This document shows positions 1-7,830 of a stretch of 64,000 nt of DNA, one piece after another. Made by a program: the position numbers and the translations under genes. How positions within the stretch are numbered: position 1 is the first letter of the stretch; each line of letters opens with the position of its first letter. The notes below the pieces were generated by a model. It searched no databases. It worked only from the letters and a program-made list of their open reading frames with translations, and was not told the DNA's origin. Origin of the DNA: an uncultured Pseudomonadota bacterium (GTDB taxonomy: Bacteria; Pseudomonadota; Gammaproteobacteria; Steroidobacterales; Steroidobacteraceae); the NCBI GenBank assembly GCA_903929455.1, contig CAIYVA010000094.1, positions 1 to 64,000 of the forward strand, given 5' to 3'.

Positions 1-2
1 GC

Positions 3-1394
3 TTAGGGCTCTGGGCGGCGATCTCAGTCAATGTCGCCAATATGATTGGTGCCGGCATTTTCCTAAAAACGCGCGCCATGACCTGCAATGTAGGCAGCGC
101 GTCGATGGTGTTGCTTGTTTGGGTTGCCGCCGGGCTTTTGTCATTAGCCGGCACGTTCTCCTACGCAGAGGTGTCCGCCATGCTTCCTGAAGCAGGTGGA
201 GACTACGTTTTTTTGCGTCGCGCTTATGGGAAGTTGGTCGGCTTCCTTTACGGATGGACTTTTTTCGTCGTCGCACGCACTGGCTCTCAGGCCGCACTGG
301 CGGTGGGTTTCGCTATCTTCCTCAATGTCGCCCTCGGTGGCGGTCTCGAGGAGCCTCTGTGGCGCGCTGATTTCGCCGGTTTTCACTTGCACTTGTCTAT
401 CTTGACGGTAGTGGCGCTGGTTACTTTATGGGCTGTCGCTGTGATGAACTGTCGCCCGGTACACACGGGTGGTCATGCGGCCGTGATCCTGACACTGATC
501 AAAGTGCTGTTTCTCGCAGGCCTCGTTATGGGCGCTTTCCTGATGTCGACGGGGCACTGGCACCATCTGACTGAGGTGGCCACCGGCGCGACTTGTGAGG
601 GCGTTGCCTCCACCGCACGTGGCGGGGTCGCGGGATTCGGCGCTGCGATGCTAGGTGCCTTGTGGGCCTATGACGGTTGGAACAACGTAGCGCCCCTAGC
701 CGGTGAAATCAAAAACCCAGATCGAAATCTACCGCGTGCATTTTTTGGCGGCATGATGGTTGTAGGCGCCTTGTATCTTCTGGCCAATCTCGCTTACTTC
801 TACGTGATGACGCCGACAGAGATTGCTAGTGTCTCGCTGGCGTCATCGGTAGCCACCGAGGTTGCGCAGCATTTTCTTGGTGCACGCGCCACTCAACTGA
901 TCGCGGTTGCCTTAATGGTTTCATCATTGGGCGCCTTACATGCCTCTGTGCTCGCTAATTCTCGTATTCCCTTTGCGATGGCGCGGGAGGGCGTATTTTT
1001 TAAATCACTTAGTCGTCTTTCGCCCACAACCCATGTTCCCATTCGGGCCATTCTCGCTCAGGCTGTATGGGCGAGCGTTCTCGCGTTGAGTGGATCGTAT
1101 GACGCCCTCACCGATTCTGTGATCTTCGCCTCTTGGCTATTTTATGGCCTTAGCATTGCCTCTCTTTTTGTGTTTCGCTACACCATGCCTAACGCCCACC
1201 GCCCACACCGTGCGTTCGGATACCCTATTGTTCCGGCGCTCTTTTTATTGGTGACCGTATGGCTGATTGCCAACACCTTCGTCGCTACACCTCGCTTGGC
1301 GCTCATTGGTCTACTCGCCATGCTCGCCGGTCTGCCTTTTTACTGGTTCTGGTCTCGCTCAATAAACGCCGCTGCGCACCTTGAAACCCACTAA
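3..1394 (+). CDS. APC-family amino acid permease, N-terminus cut by window edge
   Basis: This is an inner-membrane amino acid transporter of the APC superfamily (COG0531/PotE type), with about 12 hydrophobic segments along 450+ residues. The first ATG is at 42, but the frame is open to the left edge, and the codons before it read LGLWAAISVNVAN, which is the normal start of the first APC helix. The true start therefore lies outside the window. The helix-1 substrate-binding motif GAGIF follows directly. A conserved segment with WAYDGWNN and GEIKNP (about residues 210-225 from the ATG) is typical of the LAT/SteT-like branch. The substrate cannot be told from sequence. The gene is convergent with the efflux operon on the other strand, with about 60 bp between the stops. 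Confidence 0.9.
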   Translation, partial: LGLWAAISVNVANMIGAGIFLKTRAMTCNVGSASMVLLVWVAAGLLSLAGTFSYAEVSAMLPEAGGDYVFLRRAYGKLVGFLYGWTFFVVARTGSQAALAVGFAIFLNVALGGGLEEPLWRADFAGFHLHLSILTVVALVTLWAVAVMNCRPVHTGGHAAVILTLIKVLFLAGLVMGAFLMSTGHWHHLTEVATGATCEGVASTARGGVAGFGAAMLGALWAYDGWNNVAPLAGEIKNPDRNLPRAFFGGMMVVGALYLLANLAYFYVMTPTEIASVSLASSVATEVAQHFLGARATQLIAVALMVSSLGALHASVLANSRIPFAMAREGVFFKSLSRLSPTTHVPIRAILAQAVWASVLALSGSYDALTDSVIFASWLFYGLSIASLFVFRYTMPNAHRPHRAFGYPIVPALFLLVTVWLIANTFVATPRLALIGLLAMLAGLPFYWFWSRSINAAAHLETH

Positions 1395-1455
1395 TCAAGT
1401 TGCAGCGTTTCTTAAGAACAGTGCCGGATTAATCGATTACTCGCCGGAATTAACT

Positions 1456-2976
1456 TTATTGGTCTGCTGCCGGAGACGCGGCAGCTTTCGGCTGCCCACT
1501 CGGTGGTTGACTGCGGTTGAGCAGCGCCATCAGCGGTAGAGGCAGAAGTGTGCACAGGGCGAGCACAAAGAAGTCATTGGCATACGCGATACCCAATGAT
1601 TGCCGGCCTAATTCACCGACCAGCATAGCGGTGCCTGTGTTAGCGCCAGGCACTATGCCGCTTAACATCCAACGATTCATGGAGTAGGCAGTGAAGTGCT
1701 CAGCCAGATAACTCTGATTGACTTGAGCGCTTCGGGTTAACAAGGCGATGGTCGCTGATACGCCGATTGATGCGCCGATATTTCTGACCAACGTCAAAAT
1801 AGCACCTGCTTCTGTCCTCATGCGATCGTTAAGTGTCGCAAAAGCAAGTAATGACAGTGGCATGAACGCGAGAGGGGTGCCGGTGCCTTGGATGACGCCA
1901 GTGATAACGATCATGGCTTGCGGCGTGTCCACACTAAAGTAGCTCATCATCACTAAAGAGGCGGCTGAAATCACAATGCCGATGGCGGTGGTCGCGCGCG
2001 GGCCGATGGTGCTCTGCAGGCGAGCGCCAATCAGCATGGCTACGATTGCCGCGGCGCCGCGCGCCGCCATCAAAATACCGGCTTGCGTAGGGGTGAGACC
2101 CTGGAGTTGCTGTAGGAAGCCAGGCATCAGAACGCTCGTTGAGATCATCGTTAAGCCGATCGCAAACATCACGATGAGAGAGACCGAAAAGTTGCGATCT
2201 TTAAATAGATGAATATCGACGAAGGGGTGACGCGTAGTAAAAGAGTGCACGATATACATGTAAAAAAAGGTCACCGCGCAAAAAGCCTCGGTGATAATTT
2301 CAGTAGATTGAAACCAGTCCTTCGTTTCGCCGCGGTCAACCATCAGTTGGAATAGGCCGACAGCGAGTGATAGCAGTGCAAAACCAGTTCTATCAAATGG
2401 CCTGGTGTCATCCGATGCGCTTTTCGGAAGCGCCGCCATCATAGACACCCAAGCAATGATGCCGACAGGTACATTGATGTAGAAAGCCCATCGCCATGAC
2501 AAGCTATCTGTCAGCCAGCCGCCGAGCGTAGGCCCGATCACAGGACCCACCATCACGCCCATACCCCATAAGGCCATGACCTTGGCGTGCTGAGCGCGTG
2601 GAAAGTTTTGCAGCAGCGCTACTTGCGATAGCGGCACGAGTGAGGCGCCGAAAGCGCCTTGAATCGCACGAAAAATAATCATTTCCTCAAGCCCCGTGGC
2701 TAGGCCGCACAGCATGGAGCTGGCGGTGAAGCCGGCAATGGAAATGGCTAATAGACGGCGCAAGCCAAATCGCGTCCCGAGCCAACCGCCGAGTGGCGTG
2801 GCGATAGCGCTAATGACGATGTACGACGTGACGATCCAGCCAGCTTGGTCTTGCGTGGCTTGCAAGGAGCCTTGTATGTGAGGCAAGGCGACGTTCACGA
2901 TCGTCGAGTCGATCGTATACATCATGGTGGCTAGAATCGTGCCGAGACCTAGCAGCCAGAGTGGACGAGTGCTCAC
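1456..2976 (-). CDS. emrB: DHA2-family drug:H+ antiporter, EmrB-like
   Basis: Inner-membrane major facilitator of the 14-helix DHA2 (EmrB/QacA) family, 506 residues, the usual length. The N-terminus carries the family signature around the first helix (YTIDSTIVNVALP), MFS motif A (GWLGTRFGLRR, about residues 64-74), and the motif-C-like glycine/proline stretch GVMVGPVIGPTLGGWL. The start is GTG. It is the last gene of marR-emrA-emrB, 26 bp after emrA. With the HlyD-type partner and an outer-membrane TolC-like channel, not present in this window, it should form a tripartite pump exporting hydrophobic toxins or drugs. The gene name follows family and operon; the substrate range is not known. Confidence 0.92.
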   Translation of the reverse strand: MSTRPLWLLGLGTILATMMYTIDSTIVNVALPHIQGSLQATQDQAGWIVTSYIVISAIATPLGGWLGTRFGLRRLLAISIAGFTASSMLCGLATGLEEMIIFRAIQGAFGASLVPLSQVALLQNFPRAQHAKVMALWGMGVMVGPVIGPTLGGWLTDSLSWRWAFYINVPVGIIAWVSMMAALPKSASDDTRPFDRTGFALLSLAVGLFQLMVDRGETKDWFQSTEIITEAFCAVTFFYMYIVHSFTTRHPFVDIHLFKDRNFSVSLIVMFAIGLTMISTSVLMPGFLQQLQGLTPTQAGILMAARGAAAIVAMLIGARLQSTIGPRATTAIGIVISAASLVMMSYFSVDTPQAMIVITGVIQGTGTPLAFMPLSLLAFATLNDRMRTEAGAILTLVRNIGASIGVSATIALLTRSAQVNQSYLAEHFTAYSMNRWMLSGIVPGANTGTAMLVGELGRQSLGIAYANDFFVLALCTLLPLPLMALLNRSQPPSGQPKAAASPAADQ

Positions 2977-3002
2977 CGGCGGTGTCTTATGCGCCTAGTC
3001 GG

Positions 3003-4052
3003 TCAGCGACCACGGCCTAGCCAACGATCAAAGTGACTGTGTGCACCGGTATCGATTTCAATTGATGCGCTCATGCCATCGCGTAATGGCGGGTCACTGG
3101 CGTTGGGCTGCACTGCAATACGCACGGGAATACGTTGCACGACCTTAACCCAGTTGCCAGAGGCGTTTTGTGGGGGTAGCAGGGAAAACTGCGCGCCGGT
3201 GGCTGCTGACAAGCTCTCGACTCGGCCATGCCAAATATGATTGGGATAGGTGTCGATCGATATTTTCACTGCTTGACCCGCTTGTACCCACTCTAAGTCG
3301 GTTTCCTTAAAATTCGCCTCGACCCAAAGATTTTTTTCAGTGACGATGGCCATCGCAGGGCGTCCGATCTCGAGACGATTGCCCACTTTGGGGAGATGAC
3401 TGACGATGCCTGCTTGCGGCGCGGTGATGTGGGTGTGATCAAGATCAAATCGTACGCGATCAACCTCAGCGGCAGCCGTTTTGACGATTGCAAATTGGTC
3501 AGTGGGCAAAGCTGGGTCATTTCCTAAGCGAGCAGCAATCTGCGCTCGTTGTAGTTGCAAGACAGCGATCGCACCATTGGCGAGATCGGATGAGCGGCGC
3601 GCACTGTCTACTTGTGAGATGGCTGTTAGCTTTTTGCTGAGCAGCTCCTGTTGGCGCTCTAAGTCACGGCTAGCGTAGTGAGCAGCACTTTTGGCAACGT
3701 CTATTTCCCCGGTTTTTTCGCGGTAGCCCGCTTTTAACGCTGCGATCTCTTCGCGAGCAGCGGCCAGTCGGGAAGCAGCTTGTCGTGACGCGATTTGTAG
3801 CAGCGTGTCATCAATAACCACAAGCGCCTGCCCGACGGATACGCGTTGGTTTTCGGTGACTAATACCTCGCGGACATCTCCGGATACTTGTGGGGTGACG
3901 TCAATATGATCGCGTTGCAGATAGGCGTTGTCGGTTGATACGAAACGACCGATCGATCCATAAAAGTAAATGCTGAGGGCAGCAATCAGGGCGGGCACTA
4001 CCCACAACAAGAGACGGCGGGTGAGTGGGCTAGGTGGTGTGGCGGCGTTCAT
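3003..4052 (-). CDS. emrA: HlyD/EmrA-type membrane fusion protein
   Basis: Periplasmic adaptor of the efflux pump, 349 residues. It has a short cytoplasmic N-terminus, one membrane anchor (about residues 13-30), a first half-lipoyl segment (DVTPQVSGDVREVLV), a coiled-coil hairpin rich in A/E/Q/R (about residues 85-190), and a second half-lipoyl segment (ITAPQAGIVSHL) followed by beta-barrel sequence. This is the standard EmrA order. Its ATG overlaps the marR stop in an ATGA junction, so the two are translationally coupled, and emrB follows. It links the inner-membrane transporter to an outer-membrane channel encoded elsewhere. Confidence 0.92.
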   Translation of the reverse strand: MNAATPPSPLTRRLLLWVVPALIAALSIYFYGSIGRFVSTDNAYLQRDHIDVTPQVSGDVREVLVTENQRVSVGQALVVIDDTLLQIASRQAASRLAAAREEIAALKAGYREKTGEIDVAKSAAHYASRDLERQQELLSKKLTAISQVDSARRSSDLANGAIAVLQLQRAQIAARLGNDPALPTDQFAIVKTAAAEVDRVRFDLDHTHITAPQAGIVSHLPKVGNRLEIGRPAMAIVTEKNLWVEANFKETDLEWVQAGQAVKISIDTYPNHIWHGRVESLSAATGAQFSLLPPQNASGNWVKVVQRIPVRIAVQPNASDPPLRDGMSASIEIDTGAHSHFDRWLGRGR

Positions 4053-4507
4053 AACGGTCCGGTCAGGTTAAGTTGTACGTGTGCTAATAAGCTGTGTAGC
4101 TGTTCGCGTTGTTCGGTGGAAAGGCTCGCCATGGCCCGGTTCTGTGTGAGCACACTGATTTGGGCCATTTTGGTGACCACTGGCTCGCCTTGGAGATCGA
4201 CGTAGATGCGAATCACGCGACGATCATTCTGGTCTGCTTCGCGACGAACGTAATGTTGTCGCATCAGTCGGTCAATCATGCGGCCGAGCGTGACGGGCGT
4301 GACATCCAGCAGGGCGGCCAGATCAGCCTGTCGGGAGCCAGGGCGGCGGTAGACGTAATACAGCAGGCGAGCGAGTGCGGGGGTTAAGCCTAAGCCACGA
4401 CTGCGCGTGTGAAAGTCTCGGCGCAGCAAGCGCAGCACATCCGTCAGCAGATAGCCGAAGGACGCGGTCGTTTGGGGGGACCCTGGCGGGTGACCAGTGG
4501 CGCTCAT
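4049..4507 (-). CDS. MarR-family transcriptional regulator of the emr operon
   Basis: A winged-helix regulator of 152 residues, a normal MarR length. The segment around residues 50-100 contains the recognition helix and wing (QADLAALLDVTPVTLGRMID, then RRVIRIYV), which fits the family pattern with the conserved D-R-R before the wing tip. It is the first gene of the efflux operon and overlaps emrA by 4 bp. A perfect 7-bp inverted repeat lies 16-36 bp upstream of its start, where an autoregulatory MarR operator would sit. The likely role is ligand-released repression of its own operon, similar to EmrR/MprA; that role is inferred. Confidence 0.9.
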   Translation of the reverse strand: MSATGHPPGSPQTTASFGYLLTDVLRLLRRDFHTRSRGLGLTPALARLLYYVYRRPGSRQADLAALLDVTPVTLGRMIDRLMRQHYVRREADQNDRRVIRIYVDLQGEPVVTKMAQISVLTQNRAMASLSTEQREQLHSLLAHVQLNLTGPL

Positions 4508-4522
4508 GGTGTTATTGAACTG

Positions 4523-4543
4523 CTATGCTCATAATAAGCATAG
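4523..4543. promoter_or_regulatory. Candidate MarR operator upstream of marR-emrAB
   Basis: A perfect inverted repeat with arms CTATGCT and AGCATAG around a 7-base spacer (CATAATA). It lies just upstream of the marR start in an AT-rich stretch that must contain the operon promoter. Size and position fit MarR-family operators, which are typically 16-22 bp dyads overlapping the promoter. The binding protein is inferred to be the adjacent MarR product. Confidence 0.55.
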
Positions 4544-4579
4544 GTTATCAAAACAATGTCGTTTGTCCCGACTTATTAA

Positions 4580-4599
4580 TAAAACGAACGGTCGTTTTA
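4580..4599. promoter_or_regulatory. 20-bp dyad: terminator of marC or TetR-like operator
   Basis: The sequence TAAAACGAACGGTCGTTTTA has 8-base complementary arms and a near-symmetric centre. It overlaps the marC stop codon at 4597-4599, and on the minus strand it is followed by an AT-rich tail, so it could be a weak intrinsic terminator. The same sequence also looks like operators of TetR-family repressors, and it lies about 75 bp upstream of marR, so a second input into the efflux operon is possible. No TetR gene is in the window. Confidence 0.45.
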
Positions 4600-5268
4600 A
4601 TTTTGACTAGATACTGCGACGGGCAAGCTGCTGAGCAATTCTGCGGCGCCCAGCCAGAAGATTTGAATGCCGATGCAAAACAATAAGAAAGCAGACAGTC
4701 GCACCACGATGGTGGTGCCCGTCAGCCCTACCGCGCGCGCAAGGCGCGCCGAGTGGCGATAGGAAACGAAGATCAGCAGACTGAGTAGGCCGGCTGCCAA
4801 CAAAGTCTGTCCCACAAACTGCACTAGGTCGACGCCGAAGTCGTTCGGGCGATTGGCGCCAATGGAGATGGCAACGGAGATGGTGCCTGGTCCGGTGGTG
4901 AGTGGCATGGTCAGTGGATAGAACGCGAGCCGGCTAGCGGATACATGCGCCGGCAGGGCCGTAGGGCCTTCGCTGCGCCGTTGTTCGGTCACATCGGGAG
5001 CCGTGAGCATGCGCCAACCGGACATAGAAATAATCACACCACCGGCGACGCGCAAGACCGGTAGGGTAATTCCGAAGAAACTTAAGACGTAGGCGCCGAC
5101 ATACAAAGAGAAGGCGACAATCGCGAACGAATAGATCGCCACCCAGCGCGACACTTGCTTACGCATTTTAGGGTCAAGACCCTGCGTCGCTCCAAAGAAA
5201 ATGAACGCGCTGGAGAGCGGGTTAACAATCGAGAAAAAAGCAGTGAAGGCAAGTAGAAACGTTCTCAA
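4597..5268 (-). CDS. MarC-family (UPF0056) membrane protein
   Basis: An inner-membrane protein of 223 residues with six hydrophobic helices, the size and layout of the MarC/UPF0056 family. Recognisable elements are [14 protein letters not shown] near the N-terminus and the mid-protein segment [19 protein letters not shown], which carries the family's conserved P-L-T-x-GPG motif. The biochemical function of MarC proteins is not established; despite the name, a role in multiple antibiotic resistance has not held up in E. coli. The start overlaps the mdh stop by 4 bp, so it is coupled to malate dehydrogenase. Confidence 0.88.
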   Translation of the reverse strand: MRTFLLAFTAFFSIVNPLSSAFIFFGATQGLDPKMRKQVSRWVAIYSFAIVAFSLYVGAYVLSFFGITLPVLRVAGGVIISMSGWRMLTAPDVTEQRRSEGPTALPAHVSASRLAFYPLTMPLTTGPGTISVAISIGANRPNDFGVDLVQFVGQTLLAAGLLSLLIFVSYRHSARLARAVGLTGTTIVVRLSAFLLFCIGIQIFWLGAAELLSSLPVAVSSQN

Positions 5269-6242
5269 ATGAGATCCTTGACTCCATCACGCTCTTCTCG
5301 CAGCTCCTGCTCCGTCGCAGCCATCCGCGCTCGACTAAACTCATTCACGGCCAGACCCTGCACGATCTTATAAACGCCGTTGTGCGTAGTCACCGGATAG
5401 GAGTAGACGATGCCTTCCGCAATGCCATAACTGCCATCGGATGGCACTGCCATACTGACGATGTCACCCGCGGCCGTGCCCTGCATCCAGGTGCGGATGT
5501 GATCAATGGCGGCAGATGCGGCTGAGGCAGCTGAGGAAGCGCCACGTGCCTTAATAATAGCTGCGCCGCGCTGCTGAACAGTCGGAATGAAAGTGTCTTG
5601 GTACCAGCTCTGCTCAATCAGACTAAGCGCTGGGGCCCCTTTGACTGTGGCGTGGTGCAGGTCTGGGTACTGCGTCGCCGAGTGATTACCCCAGATAATC
5701 ATCTGTTTGACATCATTGACGTGATGACCGGTCTTAGCTGCCAACAGTGCCATCGCTCGATTATGATCAAGCCTCGTCATGGCGGTGAACTGTTTGCGAT
5801 CAATGTTCGGTGCATTCTGGCTGGCAATCAGTGCATTGGTATTGGCTGGATTTCCAACGACGAGCACTTTGACTTGTGGATCCGCCACTGCATTTAGTGC
5901 CTTGCCTTGCACCGAGAATATTTGGGCGTTCGCCATCAACAAATCCTTGCGCTCCATGCCAGGTCCGCGGGGTCGGGCGCCGACTAACAGGGCTGCCCCA
6001 CAATCACGAAAAGCAATCTGTGGATCGTCGGTTGCAATGACTTTGTTCAGTGTGGGGAATGCGCAGTCATCCAACTCCATCACCACGCCTTGCAACTGTG
6101 GTAACGCTGGTGTGATCTCTAAAAGATGCAGATTGATTGGCTGATCAGGCCCGAGCATTGCGCCGGAGGCGACTCGAAAAGCGAGGGCGTAGCCGATTTG
6201 GCCAGCAGCACCTGTGATGGTGACGTTAATGGGCTTCTTCAT
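5265..6242 (-). CDS. mdh: Malate dehydrogenase
   Basis: NAD-dependent malate dehydrogenase of the TCA cycle, cytoplasmic, about 325 residues, of the type with N-terminal GAAGQIGY found in Xanthomonas, Burkholderia and actinobacteria. The nucleotide-binding glycine motif is at about residues 11-17. The substrate arginine loop reads [22 protein letters not shown] follows, the conserved arginine/aspartate segment is MTRLDHNRA, and the catalytic histidine is in IWGNHSA. Two ATGs stand in tandem at 6245 and 6242; the second has a GGAG ribosome site at better spacing and was chosen. It is co-transcribed with marC downstream. A divergent RNA or gene lies upstream. Confidence 0.95.
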   Translation of the reverse strand: MKKPINVTITGAAGQIGYALAFRVASGAMLGPDQPINLHLLEITPALPQLQGVVMELDDCAFPTLNKVIATDDPQIAFRDCGAALLVGARPRGPGMERKDLLMANAQIFSVQGKALNAVADPQVKVLVVGNPANTNALIASQNAPNIDRKQFTAMTRLDHNRAMALLAAKTGHHVNDVKQMIIWGNHSATQYPDLHHATVKGAPALSLIEQSWYQDTFIPTVQQRGAAIIKARGASSAASAASAAIDHIRTWMQGTAAGDIVSMAVPSDGSYGIAEGIVYSYPVTTHNGVYKIVQGLAVNEFSRARMAATEQELREERDGVKDLI

Positions 6243-6276
6243 CATTCACTCCGGATGGTCTGGAAGGTTATATTCT

Positions 6277-6421
6277 AGCGAAACTCCACACCTCCGGCGT
6301 GCTTTGTCGGGCAATCTCTGCCCGATGTGGTCCTACGAGGCCTTACCCTTGAGTGCAGGCAGGCATTGTCCTTCGACGTTGGAGGCGCTGGCTAACAATC
6401 AGCCGAGTCCTCGGCTTTTTT
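6277..6421 (+). ncRNA. Candidate structured RNA (small RNA or attenuated leader), unclassified
   Basis: This plus-strand stretch between mdh and the CDGSH gene ends in a strong intrinsic terminator, yet no plus-strand gene precedes it. It has a long-range closing stem: CCTCCGGCG at 6291-6299 pairs with CGTTGGAGG at 6377-6385 (9 bp, two G-T pairs), extended by AGCG at 6277-6280 with CGCT at 6386-6389. Inside is a perfect 7-bp hairpin, TCGGGCA-ATCTC-TGCCCGA (6307-6325). A possible promoter (TTCACT, 18 bp, TATATT) ends at 6274, so a transcript would start near 6281. It could be a trans-acting RNA or a riboswitch-like leader of the gene at 6479. I do not recognise the family; it does not match 4.5S, and a 6S identity is not convincing. 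Confidence 0.45.
6401..6421 (+). terminator. Rho-independent terminator
   Basis: AGCCGA-GTCC-TCGGCT followed by six T residues: a 6-bp GC-rich stem, a 4-base loop and a U-run on the plus strand. It lies 57 bp before the CDGSH start, so it either ends the candidate small RNA or acts as an attenuator for that gene. Confidence 0.8.
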
Positions 6422-6478
6422 GATACTCTTGCGTGATCGCCTGTGCTGGCCACCAACGTATCTTAAGGAGTACTGAGA

Positions 6479-6718
6479 ATGGATAAACCCGTGATCGCAA
6501 GTAAGACGCCTGCGGCCGTTGAAGTCGAGGCTGGTAAATCATATTGGTGGTGCAGCTGCGGGAAATCACAGAAGCAACCTTTTTGCGACGGTTCCCACAA
6601 AGGCACGAGCTTTCTGCCTATGGAGTACAAGGCGTCGGAAGCTGGCAAGGTGTACTTTTGCGGTTGCAAACACACTGCCAAGGCACCTTTGTGCGACGGA
6701 ACGCACCGCACGCTATAG
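6479..6718 (+). CDS. Dual CDGSH-type iron-sulfur protein
   Basis: A small 79-residue protein made of two CDGSH iron-sulfur motifs. The first has C25, C27, C36 and H40 (CSCG...FCDGSH). The second has C61, C63, C72 and H76 (CGC...LCDGTH). Each three-Cys-one-His set binds a redox-active, acid-labile [2Fe-2S] cluster in mitoNEET-family proteins. The tandem arrangement resembles the CISD3/bacterial class. The start has a clear AAGGAG ribosome site. The cellular role of bacterial members is poorly defined; iron-sulfur or redox homeostasis is suggested for the family. A terminator-tipped structured RNA directly upstream may control it. Confidence 0.93.
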   Translation: MDKPVIASKTPAAVEVEAGKSYWWCSCGKSQKQPFCDGSHKGTSFLPMEYKASEAGKVYFCGCKHTAKAPLCDGTHRTL

Positions 6719-6766
6719 CAGATGTTCGCGGATGGTCGGCGCACCCGCGCCGCCATCTGCTCTGCG

Positions 6767-7663
6767 CTAGGCTTTGTTCGCCGCTAACAGAGTCAGTTCC
6801 TGTTCGTAGCGGTCAAAATGCTTGATCACGAGCAAGCGCTGATCAGTGATGCCCGCGGCGAGTGATTCGGCTTCCTTCCCGCCCGCCCAAATGGGCAGCT
6901 CGCTAGGGCACAGCGCTAGTAACTTCTTTAATTCACGTTGATTATTTGCTGTCTTATTGAAGACAAAAGACATGATCAACGCGCGCGCATTGACGCGAGT
7001 CACCAAGACCGCAAGGTCTTCCGCTGGGATTTCAGGTCCAATGTAAACGCATCGAAATCCGTGAGAAGCCGCCAGTAAGGCCGACATCAAGATTCCAAAC
7101 TCATGCCGTTCCGCGCCTAAGGTGGCGAACACAATCGGTTGCCCTGACGTAATGCGATTGTAATTATCTAAGGCAATTGTGACGTGCTTTTCAATGCATT
7201 GGGTAACAATTCTCTCTTGCCCGATGGTGAATGAGCCTTGATGCCAACGTTCGCCAACGCTCTTTAATACCGGTGACAAGACTTGCTTGATCACGTCTCG
7301 TAAAGGCAGGAGTGCCATCGCCATGGATAGCGCGTGATCACAATGATCTGGTTGATAGTGTTCTGCTGCCTTGAGCATGCGCTGCACGAAGGCCGATGCG
7401 TTATTCTCGAGCGCTTCAGCGCTTTGCGCTTGGAGTGCTGTGGTGTCTAACTGCTCGTCCGACAGTTTGGCCAGTTTTGATATGGCATGCCCGTTCTGAG
7501 TTGCTTCGCGCAATTTCTTAAGGCGAATCACATCCGCTGGCTGATAGGCGCGCCGACCACTCGCATCGCGCTCAGGTCGCACGACGCCATAGCGTCTTTC
7601 CCATGCGCGCAGTGTTTCAATGCTCACGCCCGACGCTAACGATACCGCTTTGATTGTGTACAT
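6767..7663 (-). CDS. MerR-family regulator with B12-binding domain (CarH/LitR-like)
   Basis: A 298-residue regulator with an N-terminal MerR HTH (about residues 2-70: YTIKAVSLASGV, ETLRAWERRYG), a four-helix cap (80-160) and a C-terminal cobalamin-binding Rossmann domain. The cobalt-ligand motif E-x-H-x-x-G is present as E185, H187 and G190. The cap keeps W140-H141 and E150 of the CarH W-x9-EH signature, but the following His is R151. CarH-type proteins use adenosylcobalamin as a light sensor and derepress target genes. Start: ATG at 7663 has GAGG at good spacing; a longer frame to 7690 begins with TTG and runs through a perfect TATAAT at 7682-7687, the likely -10 of this gene. No photolyase or carotenoid gene is adjacent. 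Confidence 0.88.
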   Translation of the reverse strand: MYTIKAVSLASGVSIETLRAWERRYGVVRPERDASGRRAYQPADVIRLKKLREATQNGHAISKLAKLSDEQLDTTALQAQSAEALENNASAFVQRMLKAAEHYQPDHCDHALSMAMALLPLRDVIKQVLSPVLKSVGERWHQGSFTIGQERIVTQCIEKHVTIALDNYNRITSGQPIVFATLGAERHEFGILMSALLAASHGFRCVYIGPEIPAEDLAVLVTRVNARALIMSFVFNKTANNQRELKKLLALCPSELPIWAGGKEAESLAAGITDQRLLVIKHFDRYEQELTLLAANKA

Positions 7664-7830
7664 GGCCATCCTCTTTGGCTCATTATACAAAAACTGGACA
7701 AGTAATGTCTCACTGCGCTGAGTACAGCCCTGGTGGTTGACCCGTGTCTCGGGCGAGGGGGATGCGGTCGCATTTCGTCGAGCATCAGCAAACGTTCGTT
7801 AGAAATCTCATATCTAACTGAATTTATTGA

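Noticed and set aside
6277-6421. Identity as 4.5S SRP RNA or 6S RNA
   Set aside because: The SRP core GGUCAGG...GGAAGC is absent, and the shape (strong 5' hairpin inside a long-range stem) does not fit the single bulged rod of 6S. Left as unclassified.
6214-6423. 69-codon plus-strand frame running through the mdh start and the terminator
   Set aside because: It starts antisense to mdh and ends inside the terminator hairpin; it has no ribosome site, and the RNA structure explains the region better.
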